DNA of 12,052 nt, taken from the NCBI GenBank assembly GCA_036381835.1, contig DASVCA010000032.1, positions 1-12,052 of the forward strand. The letters are read 5' to 3'. Shown in pieces: positions 7,056 through 12,052 of the stretch. The first letter of the stretch is position 1, and every line of letters begins with the position of its first letter. Origin of the DNA: DASULK01 sp036381835 (GTDB lineage: Bacteria; Actinomycetota; Actinomycetes; Mycobacteriales; Micromonosporaceae). The position numbers and the translations under genes were made by a program. Under the pieces are notes generated by a model. It was not told the origin of the DNA, searched no databases, and worked only from the letters and a program-made list of their open reading frames with translations.

Positions 7056-8825
7056 GTGGACCTCGACGCCGGCCGCGATGCCGCCGTCAAACGCGTCCTG
7101 CCGACCCGCGGCAGGGAGATCCCCCTCAGTCGCCGCCTACGATCGTTCCTGTCCTGGCCGGTCGCCGGTGACGATCCGGTCGCGTACCTCGTCCGCACCC
7201 ACCGGAAGATGCACCCGCATGCGGACGTCGACGTGCTGCGCCGGGGATACGTGATCGCGGAGACGATGCACCGCGGGCAGTTCCGCAAGAGCGGCGACCC
7301 CTACATCACGCATCCGCTGGCCGTCGCGCAGATCTGCGCCGACCTGGGCATGGACACCACTACCCTGGTCGCCGCTTTGCTGCACGACACGGTGGAGGAC
7401 ACCCGCTACACCCGCCAGGCGCTCACCGACGACTTCGGTCCCGAGGTCGCCCATCTCGTCGACGGCGTGACCAAGTTCGACAAGGCGTTCTACGGCAAGG
7501 CGGCCGAGGCGGAGACCATCCGCAAGATGATCGTCGCGGCGGGCAAGGACGTCCGGGTACTGATCATCAAGCTGGCGGACCGGCTGCACAACATGCGCAC
7601 GCTGGACGCTCGCTCCCCGGCCTCACGAGCGCGAATCGCTCGGGCCACCCAGGAGGTGCTGGTGCCGCTCGCCGACCGGCTCGGTATCCAGAAACTCAAA
7701 CGGGAACTGGACGACACGGTGCTCTTCCACCTGGAGCCGGAGGCGTACGCACGCATCGATCAGCACGTGCGCAACCGCCCGGGGTGGAGTGAGTATCTCG
7801 CCACGGTGACCCGGCAGGCGCGGAGCGCGCTCCGACGGAACAGGCTGGCCGTACGGGTGGAGCCGCGCTCCCGGCACTACTACTCGATCTGGAAGGACAC
7901 CGTCGCCGGCAACCACCCCGAGCCGTTCGACCTGCCGCGCATCGTGGTCGTCGTGGACGGCCCGGCGACCGACTGCTATGCGGCGCTCGGTGTGCTGCAC
8001 GGGATGTGGCGGCCGGTCGCGGGCCGGTTCAAGGATTACATCGCCTCCCCGAAGCACAACCTCTACCGTTCCCTGCACACCACCGTGATCGGCCCCGCCG
8101 AACGCTCGGTCGAGGTGCTCATCCGAACCGAGGGCATGCACGAGACCGCCGAGTACGGCATCGCCGCCGACTTCCGAGGCGGGCGGGCGGGCCCGGCGGC
8201 ACGCGCGCGCCAACTGGACTGGCTGCAACGGGTGCTCGACTGGGAGCAGGAGGCCACCGATCCCGCGCAGTTCCTTCAATCGCTGCGCCACGACCTCGCC
8301 GAGGCGGAGATCACCGTCATCGCGGACGGGCGCCGACTGGTGCTGCCGGCCGGCGCCACGCTGGTCGATCTCGCGTACGAGTTGGACACCGCTACCGGCG
8401 ATCGCTGCGTGGCGGCGAAGGTGAACGGCCGACTGGTGCCCCTCTCCTCGCAGTTGCGCGACGGCGACGTCGTGGAGATCTTCACCTCGACGGGCGACGG
8501 CGCACCCGGTCCCGTCGGGCCGCAGAAGGAGTGGCTCGATTTTGTGAAGTCGCCACATGCTCGGATGCAGATCAGCCGCTGGTTCGCCGACCACGACGAG
8601 CCCGGCCTCACCATCGCCGACAAGGTACGCCTGGGCCGTGCGACGGTCTGGTTGGCGCTGCGTCGAAACGGCCGCTACCTGGCCAGTGAGCAGCCGCTGG
8701 CCAAGTTCGCGGAGCAGCTGGGCTACCCGGACGTGGAGACCCTGCTGGTCGCCGTCTTCGATCGGGCGCTCGATCCGGAGAAGGTGGCCGAGCAGCTCAT
8801 CGCAATGGTGGACGACCTCGCGTGA
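7056..8825 (+). CDS. Short RelA/SpoT homologue: HD (p)ppGpp hydrolase, synthetase-like and TGS domains
   Basis: A 589-aa RSH protein; canonical long RSHs are about 720-800 aa. The HD hydrolase domain (about 55-195) keeps H86 (YITHP), H110-D111 and E114-D115 (LLHDTVEDT), and D175/N179 (LADRLHNM), so hydrolysis of (p)ppGpp should work. The synthetase domain (about 240-375) keeps the bifunctional-type RFKD motif (324-327), D292, E353, N335, Y337 and H341. Compared with canonical Rel sequences as I remember them, it has K to R at 273, K to D at 281, the strand arginine to V at 297, Q to R at 338, and L355 in place of Q in the EIQIRT motif. A TGS domain lies at about 418-478, followed by a helical segment. 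The zinc-finger and ACT/RRM domains that sense the ribosome are missing. It is probably a second RSH beside a full-length Rel elsewhere; the hydrolase-biased role is inferred. Confidence 0.9.
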   Translation: MDLDAGRDAAVKRVLPTRGREIPLSRRLRSFLSWPVAGDDPVAYLVRTHRKMHPHADVDVLRRGYVIAETMHRGQFRKSGDPYITHPLAVAQICADLGMDTTTLVAALLHDTVEDTRYTRQALTDDFGPEVAHLVDGVTKFDKAFYGKAAEAETIRKMIVAAGKDVRVLIIKLADRLHNMRTLDARSPASRARIARATQEVLVPLADRLGIQKLKRELDDTVLFHLEPEAYARIDQHVRNRPGWSEYLATVTRQARSALRRNRLAVRVEPRSRHYYSIWKDTVAGNHPEPFDLPRIVVVVDGPATDCYAALGVLHGMWRPVAGRFKDYIASPKHNLYRSLHTTVIGPAERSVEVLIRTEGMHETAEYGIAADFRGGRAGPAARARQLDWLQRVLDWEQEATDPAQFLQSLRHDLAEAEITVIADGRRLVLPAGATLVDLAYELDTATGDRCVAAKVNGRLVPLSSQLRDGDVVEIFTSTGDGAPGPVGPQKEWLDFVKSPHARMQISRWFADHDEPGLTIADKVRLGRATVWLALRRNGRYLASEQPLAKFAEQLGYPDVETLLVAVFDRALDPEKVAEQLIAMVDDLA

Positions 8826-8858
8826 AACGGTGCATGCGGTATCTGCGGGACGGGGCTC

Positions 8859-8871
8859 TACCCTCTAGCCT
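8859..8871 (+). promoter_or_regulatory. -10 elements of a leaderless promoter (NUDIX operon)
   Basis: Two overlapping-register TAnnnT boxes, TACCCT (8859-8864) and TAGCCT (8866-8871), precede GTG 8878. The second ends 6 nt before the GTG, as expected for a leaderless transcript, and no SD is present. The gap after the RSH stop is only 52 nt, so some read-through is possible. Confidence 0.55.
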
Positions 8872-8877
8872 GGCTTC

Positions 8878-9465
8878 GTGACTTCCCGCCGCTCCCCTGC
8901 CCGCTGGTTGGCCTATGGGATCTTCTACCGTCTGCCGCTGCCGCTGCGCCGTCGGCTGGTACGGCTGTTCGTGCACAAGTACACGGTGGGCAGCGTGGTG
9001 CTGCTGCGTGACTCCGAAGCGGACAGCCCCGGCCGCCTCCTGCTGTTACGCCAACCCCCCGGCCGGGCGTGGGGACTGCCCGCCGGGCTGCTGCAACGCC
9101 GGGAGGCGCCGGTTGCGGCAGCGATTCGCGAACTGGGCGAGGAGACCGGCATCCGGTTGGCTCCGGAGCAACTGCGTCCGGCCGTGCCGAACGCGGTGGT
9201 GCACCTGCGCGGCTGGGTGGATATCGTCTTCGAAGCCAGCGTGCCGGCCTCGACCACGCCGCTGCGCGTCGACGGTGCGGAAGTCCTGGAGGCCGGCTGG
9301 CACCCGATGGACGAGCTGCCTCCGCTGACGACGGCGGCCGCCCGGCTGCTGGGCCACTACGGCATCGGCCCGCTCGCCGAGCGGACGGTCGGGGCCCCGC
9401 CCGATGCTCCGGCCGCCGAGACGGCCGGCTTCGACGAAAAGCCGCGCTCGGAGCTGCGTCCGTGA
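8878..9465 (+). CDS. NUDIX hydrolase
   Basis: A 195-aa NUDIX protein. Members hydrolyse a nucleoside diphosphate linked to another group, using metal bound by the Nudix box. That box is complete: G70-x5-E76-x7-R84-E-L-x-E88-E89-T-G-I92, in GLLQRREAPVAAAIRELGEETGI. The core fold spans about residues 35-150. An N-terminal basic amphipathic segment (about 10-34, RWLAYGIFYRLPLPLRRRLVRLF) precedes it and could contact membrane or partner. The C-terminus (165-195) is low complexity. The substrate cannot be told from sequence; location beside a sugar-nucleotidyltransferase-like gene suggests a nucleotide or nucleotide-sugar substrate. The GTG start at 8878 follows a -10 box directly (leaderless). 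The TGA stop overlaps the next gene's GTG (GTGA). Confidence 0.92.
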   Translation: MTSRRSPARWLAYGIFYRLPLPLRRRLVRLFVHKYTVGSVVLLRDSEADSPGRLLLLRQPPGRAWGLPAGLLQRREAPVAAAIRELGEETGIRLAPEQLRPAVPNAVVHLRGWVDIVFEASVPASTTPLRVDGAEVLEAGWHPMDELPPLTTAAARLLGHYGIGPLAERTVGAPPDAPAAETAGFDEKPRSELRP

Positions 9466-10313
9466 CGAGCGGTGTCTGCGCGGTCGTTCTGGCCGCCGGT
9501 GAGGGACGGCGGCTGCGTCCGCTGACCGATCGACTGCCCAAGGCGTTGTGCCCGGTCGGCAACGTCCCGTTGCTCGATCGCGCGCTGGCCCGGGTAGCGG
9601 GGCTGGGCTTCACCGGTCCGCGCTCGGTGGCGGTCAACGCCTGCTACCTCAAGGAGTCGGTGGTTGCGCACGTCGGCGACCGCGCACACCTGTCGGTGGA
9701 GCCGGACGAGCCGCTCGGCACGTCCGGCGGGTTGGCGGCGTTGCGGGACTGGGTCGACGGACGCGGGGTGCTGGTCGGCAATGCGGACGCCTACCTCGCC
9801 GCACCGAACGCCGACCCCGGTGCCGACATCGCCGCTCTGCTGTCCGGGTGGGACGGGGAGCGGGTGCGGCTGCTCGGCGTTGCGGGAGCCGGGCCGAAGG
9901 CGCCCGGCAGCTTCAGCGGCCACTGGTTCGCCGGGTTCTCCCTGCTGCCCTGGCGATACGTGCGCGACCTGCGGGCCGAGCCGTCGGATCTGGTACGCAC
10001 GGTGTGGCGGCCGGCCGAGGCGGCCGGGGACTTGGACGTCGTCACCTTTCCGGGCACCTTCTTCGACACCGGCACGGTGCCGGACTACCTGGCGGCGAAC
10101 CTGCACTGCGCTGGAGACGGAAACCTGGTGGATCCGACCGCGACGGTGACCGGCACCTGCCGTCGGTCGGTGGTGGGTGCCGGCGCAGTGGTGCGGGGAC
10201 GGGTGACCCGGGCGGTGGTCTGGCCCGGCGCGATCGTCGCCGCGGGCGAACATCTGACGGACGCCATCCGGGTGGGCCGGGACCTGACCGTCTCGGCCCA
10301 CCGGCACGGCTAG
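9462..10313 (+). CDS. Nucleotidyltransferase family protein (sugar-1-phosphate NTP transferase-like)
   Basis: A 283-aa protein of the RmlA/ManC-like NTP_transferase family, which joins an NTP and a sugar 1-phosphate into an NDP-sugar. The signature is LAAGEGRRLRPLTDRLPKAL (residues 10-29), with K27 as the usual phosphate-binding lysine. Further motifs are the GTSGG loop at 86-90 and the metal-site GNADAYL (N107, D109). FDTGTVPDYLAAN (201-213) matches the DxGTPxxYLxAN region near the end of the catalytic domain. A short run of hexapeptide-like turns (about 222-275) ends the protein, so it is compact compared with the roughly 350-aa ManC/GMPP type. Sugar and base specificity are unknown; GDP-mannose supply to PimB' is an appealing but unsupported guess. 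GTG 9462 overlaps the NUDIX stop by 4 bases and has GGAG (9450-9453) 8 nt upstream. Open frame upstream of 9462 is shadow. Confidence 0.88.
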   Translation: MTSGVCAVVLAAGEGRRLRPLTDRLPKALCPVGNVPLLDRALARVAGLGFTGPRSVAVNACYLKESVVAHVGDRAHLSVEPDEPLGTSGGLAALRDWVDGRGVLVGNADAYLAAPNADPGADIAALLSGWDGERVRLLGVAGAGPKAPGSFSGHWFAGFSLLPWRYVRDLRAEPSDLVRTVWRPAEAAGDLDVVTFPGTFFDTGTVPDYLAANLHCAGDGNLVDPTATVTGTCRRSVVGAGAVVRGRVTRAVVWPGAIVAAGEHLTDAIRVGRDLTVSAHRHG

Positions 10314-10333
10314 CATGACCTGGACGAGAGGAG
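10311..10333 (+). promoter_or_regulatory. Possible -10 box and Shine-Dalgarno of the Lrp/AsnC-domain gene
   Basis: TAGCAT (10311-10316) overlaps the TAG stop of the preceding gene and fits a -10 box. AGGAG (10329-10333) lies 5 nt before TTG 10339. The SD decides the start; the -10 box is optional since the gene may simply be read from the upstream operon. Confidence 0.4.
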
Positions 10334-10338
10334 CACCA

Positions 10339-10626
10339 TTGATCACCGCGATCGTGTTGATCGACTGCGCCACCGACTCGATCCCGGAGGTGGCCGAGGC
10401 GTTGGCGGAGCTGCCCGGGGTCAGCGAGGTCTACTCGGTGGCCGGTGACGTGGATCTGATCGCTGTGGTCCGGGTGCGCGAGTTCGAACAGATCGCCGAG
10501 GTCATCGCGGGCCGGATCTCCAAGGTGCCCGGAGTCGTCAACACCGAGTCGCACATCGCGTTCCGCGCCTACTCCCGACACGACCTGGACGAGGTCTTCG
10601 CCATCGGGCTGGCCGACGCCGACTGA
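10339..10626 (+). CDS. Stand-alone Lrp/AsnC ligand-binding (RAM) domain protein
   Basis: A 95-aa protein consisting only of the alpha/beta effector-binding domain of Lrp/AsnC regulators. Strand 1 is ITAIVLIDC (2-10), helix 1 about 15-25, PGVSEVYSVAGDVDLIAVVRV (26-46) covers strands 2 and 3, a helix follows at 47-60, and PGVVNTESHIAFRAYS (64-79) forms the last strand. There is no helix-turn-helix, so it does not bind DNA on its own. Such single-domain forms are common in actinomycetes and may sense amino acids or pair with full-length Lrp proteins. The start is TTG 10339, not ATG 10315: the family begins MITAIVL, and an SD (10329-10333) sits 5 nt before the TTG. It follows the nucleotidyltransferase by 25 nt, probably the third gene of that operon. 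Confidence 0.88.
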   Translation: MITAIVLIDCATDSIPEVAEALAELPGVSEVYSVAGDVDLIAVVRVREFEQIAEVIAGRISKVPGVVNTESHIAFRAYSRHDLDEVFAIGLADAD

Positions 10627-10633
10627 GCCGGCA

Positions 10634-10647
10634 TTACCGGCCGGTAA
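10634..10647. repeat. 14-bp perfect palindrome in the hydrolase promoter (candidate operator)
   Basis: TTACCGGCCGGTAA is its own reverse complement. It ends 8 nt before the -10 box TACCCT (10656-10661), so it covers the -35 and spacer region of the hydrolase promoter. This is a classic place for a dimeric repressor. It is also 8 nt after the stop of the Lrp/AsnC-domain gene. Confidence 0.55.
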
Positions 10648-10655
10648 CTTTGCTC

Positions 10656-10661
10656 TACCCT
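10656..10661 (+). promoter_or_regulatory. -10 element of a leaderless promoter (alpha/beta hydrolase)
   Basis: TACCCT ends 6 nt before GTG 10668, and no SD precedes that GTG. The longest frame could start at TTG 10650, but that would place the -10 box inside the gene. Confidence 0.55.
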
Positions 10662-10667
10662 GAATGG

Positions 10668-11531
10668 GTGACCAACGCGCCGGACTACGCCCAGGACCAC
10701 CTCGACCGCGGCACCGATCGAATCGGACTGCACATCTACCCGGAACCCGACTGCTCGCCGAATGCCCCGGTCGTGGTGATCTGGCCCGCGATGGGAGTGC
10801 CGGCCGGCTACTACACCCGTTTCGCCACGGCGCTGCGCAAAGCGGGGCTCGCCGTCGTCGTCGCCGAGCTGCGCGGCACCGGGACCAGCACACCGCACCC
10901 GAGCCGGGCCTCCCGCTACGGATACGCCGAGCTCGTCAGCGACGTCGCCGCCGTGCAGGAAAGCCTCAAACCCCGGCTCGACGGTCGACGTCGGATCCTG
11001 CTCGGGCACTCCCTGGGCGGGCAGCTCACCCTGCTGCACACCGCGCTGGCCGAGAACCCCATGGTGGACGGCCTGGTGCTGGTGGCGACCGGACTGCCGT
11101 ACTGGCGCAGCTACCCGGGCTCGCTGCGACGCCACGGCCTGCGCTGCTTCACGTCCGTGCTGTCCACCGTGACCGAAACGCTCGGCGTATGGCCGGGCTG
11201 GGGCTTCGGCGGGCGACAACCACGCGGGGTGATCCGGGACTGGGCGCACATCATCCGTACCGGCCGCTTTCCCGTCATCGACGGGGTGGACCCGGAGCCG
11301 GCGTTACGCGCGGTACGCGTACCCGTCCTCGCCGTGGACGTGGAGGGGGACTGGCACACCCCGGCCCACACCCTCGACCTCATGTGCCGCCCGTTGTCCG
11401 CCGCGCCCCTGGTTCGCGAGTGCTACCGCACCGAGGAGGCCGGGTTCCCCATGGACCACTTCTCCTGGGTACGTGCCGGTGACCGGCTGGCCGGTCGAGT
11501 CGCGCGGTTTGCGGCTGAACCACCTCAGTGA
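10668..11531 (+). CDS. Alpha/beta fold hydrolase (COG4757-like)
   Basis: A 287-aa serine hydrolase of the alpha/beta fold. The nucleophile elbow is GHSLGG with S115 (residues 113-118). An oxyanion-type segment, VVVIWPAMGVPAGYY, lies at 35-49, with AELRGTGTS at 66-74. The likely acid is D224 or D228 (LAVDVEGDWHTP), and the catalytic histidine is H264 in FPMDHFSW. A lid region rich in W, G and R lies at about 145-200. There is no signal peptide, so it is cytoplasmic. The substrate is unknown; esterase or peptidase-like activity is the general expectation. It resembles 'predicted alpha/beta hydrolase' proteins of COG4757 by pattern, from memory. It has its own leaderless promoter with a palindromic candidate operator, 41 nt after the Lrp/AsnC-domain gene, and is convergent with the DUF4142 gene. 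Confidence 0.9.
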   Translation: MTNAPDYAQDHLDRGTDRIGLHIYPEPDCSPNAPVVVIWPAMGVPAGYYTRFATALRKAGLAVVVAELRGTGTSTPHPSRASRYGYAELVSDVAAVQESLKPRLDGRRRILLGHSLGGQLTLLHTALAENPMVDGLVLVATGLPYWRSYPGSLRRHGLRCFTSVLSTVTETLGVWPGWGFGGRQPRGVIRDWAHIIRTGRFPVIDGVDPEPALRAVRVPVLAVDVEGDWHTPAHTLDLMCRPLSAAPLVRECYRTEEAGFPMDHFSWVRAGDRLAGRVARFAAEPPQ

Positions 11532-11564
11532 GACGTCGGAACCGTTGCCGTCCCGCCGGAGAAG

Positions 11565-11601
11565 CCGTTGCCGGCCTACCCATCGGGTAGGCCGGCAACG
11601 G
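11565..11601. terminator. Bidirectional hairpin between convergent genes
   Basis: CCGTTGCCGGCCTACCC (11565-11581) pairs perfectly with GGGTAGGCCGGCAACGG (11585-11601), a 17-bp stem with a 3-nt ATC loop. It lies 33 nt after the hydrolase stop and 6 nt after the DUF4142 stop on the other strand. There is no T tract, as is usual for actinomycete terminators, so it probably serves both genes. Confidence 0.85.
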
Positions 11602-11607
11602 TCCGGT

Positions 11608-12052
11608 TCAGCTGCCGTTCGGAGCAGGGACCGCCGGCGGGGTCTGCTCCTGCTCCGGAGTGGGCTGACCCGGGGTCGGTGTCCCAGGCTCGGGTGTGCC
11701 AGGCTCACCCGGAGTCGGGGTGCCCGGAGTCGGGGTGCCCGGGGTCGGCGTGCCCGGAGTCGGGGTGCCCGGGGTCGGTGTGGCGGTGGCACCCGGCGGG
11801 ACCTGCACGCCCATCTGGCGGGCCAGATCCATCAACGCCTGGTGGTGCTCCCGCAGGACCGGCAGGGCGTCCTCCGCCACCCGCTTGACGCCCGGGTCGG
11901 TGCCCTGGGCAACCTGCGTCTCGGTCGCCTGAATCGCCTGCTGATGCGCGGTCATCTGGGTAGAGACCCACCGCTGGTCGAACTCGTCCCCGGCGAGCCC
12001 GTTCAACTCGTCCAGAATTCGCCGCTGCTCCTCCGACGGCTCATTCGGCAGG
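11608..12052 (-). CDS. DUF4142 domain protein, C-terminal part, with PTPGT repeat tail
   Basis: The frame is open to the window edge, so the N-terminus (probably a signal peptide or lipobox) is missing; 147 codons plus stop are visible. The in-window part begins LPNEPSEEQRRILDELNGLA. It continues through DEFDQRWVSTQMTAHQQAI and HHQALMDLARQMG, typical of the helical, ferritin-like DUF4142 fold (COG3652), usually secreted or surface-anchored. After the fold comes a low-complexity tail of repeating PTPGT with E- and Q-containing variants, ending PAVPAPNGS. Such a proline/threonine tail fits a cell-wall or extracellular location. Function of the family is unknown. It is convergent with the hydrolase and ends at a shared hairpin. 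Confidence 0.82.
   Translation of the reverse strand, partial: LPNEPSEEQRRILDELNGLAGDEFDQRWVSTQMTAHQQAIQATETQVAQGTDPGVKRVAEDALPVLREHHQALMDLARQMGVQVPPGATATPTPGTPTPGTPTPGTPTPGTPTPGEPGTPEPGTPTPGQPTPEQEQTPPAVPAPNGS
11711..11785. repeat. 15-bp tandem repeat encoding PTPGT
   Basis: Four near-identical 15-bp units (consensus GGAGTCGGGGTGCCC; the third differs at two bases) run from 11711 to 11770, followed by a diverged fifth to 11785. More degenerate copies continue toward 11666. On the minus strand they encode the PTPGT tail of the DUF4142 protein, and the length is likely variable between strains. Confidence 0.85.

Noticed and set aside
7623..8594. Minus-strand ORF of 323 codons opposite the RSH gene
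   Set aside because: Its composition is that of a shadow frame and the plus strand encodes unmistakable HD, synthetase and TGS motifs.
8878..10313. NUDIX plus nucleotidyltransferase as a new defence or secondary-metabolite module
   Set aside because: Both look like ordinary housekeeping-type enzymes, no effector or toxin-like partner is visible, and there is no mobile context.
9357..10373. Minus-strand ORF of 338 codons opposite the nucleotidyltransferase
   Set aside because: It crosses the junctions of three plus-strand genes and shows no domain.
10569..11249. Minus-strand ORF of 226 codons opposite the hydrolase
   Set aside because: It runs through the hydrolase promoter and the start of a gene with a clear GHSLGG motif; antisense shadow.
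11711..11785. Tandem repeats as a CRISPR array
   Set aside because: The 15-bp units are directly adjacent, with no spacers, and encode PTPGT in frame.

Overview
The window is about 12 kb of very GC-rich DNA, dense with genes, from a high-GC actinobacterium. GTG and TTG starts are common, several genes look leaderless, and a PimB'-type mannosyltransferase is present. The protein set and C-terminal styles fit Micromonosporaceae (Micromonospora/Salinispora-like), but that family-level call is an inference from memory, not from a database search. I see no IS element, prophage, CRISPR array, tRNA or rRNA. It reads as ordinary chromosomal core or near-core sequence, and no stretch of more than 300 bases lacks a gene.

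Layout. (1) 24-692 (+): a NarL/LuxR response regulator, probably the second gene of a two-component operon whose kinase lies outside the window. (2) 706-3476 (-), convergent with it: a small CxxC/CxxC protein, a Ste24-like M48 membrane protease, and a GT4 mannosyltransferase of the PimB' type. The last two overlap by 4 bases and are surely cotranscribed. (3) 3613-5055 (-): a long coiled-coil protein ending in a YacP/Rae1-type NYN nuclease domain. (4) 5185-6927 (+), divergent from it: a DEDDh exonuclease fused to a UvrC-like GIY-YIG nuclease and a UVR-like helical segment (Rv2191-type). (5) 7056-8825 (+): a short RelA/SpoT homologue (HD + synthetase + TGS) lacking the usual C-terminal regulatory domains. 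(6) 8878-10626 (+): a NUDIX hydrolase, a sugar-nucleotidyltransferase-like protein (4-base overlap) and a stand-alone Lrp/AsnC ligand-binding domain, a likely operon. (7) 10668-11531 (+): an alpha/beta hydrolase with its own promoter. (8) 11608-12052 (-): the C-terminal part of a DUF4142 protein with a PTPGT repeat tail, convergent with the hydrolase and separated from it by a perfect 17-bp hairpin.

Themes. The minus-strand block is linked to membranes and cell envelope (PIM mannosylation plus an integral membrane protease). The divergent pair in the middle is linked to nucleic acids (NYN nuclease versus DEDDh/GIY-YIG nuclease). The plus-strand block is linked to nucleotides ((p)ppGpp turnover, NUDIX, nucleotidyltransferase). 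Three plus-strand genes share the same architecture: a TAnnnT -10 box ending 6-7 nt before a GTG start, with no Shine-Dalgarno, which indicates leaderless mRNAs. The most interesting points are the RSH protein with a conserved hydrolase site but several substitutions in its synthetase site, the nuclease fusion beside the NYN protein, the palindromes placed in promoter or leader positions, and the conserved-looking CxxC microprotein. I did not find a clear-cut new multi-gene defence or mobile system.
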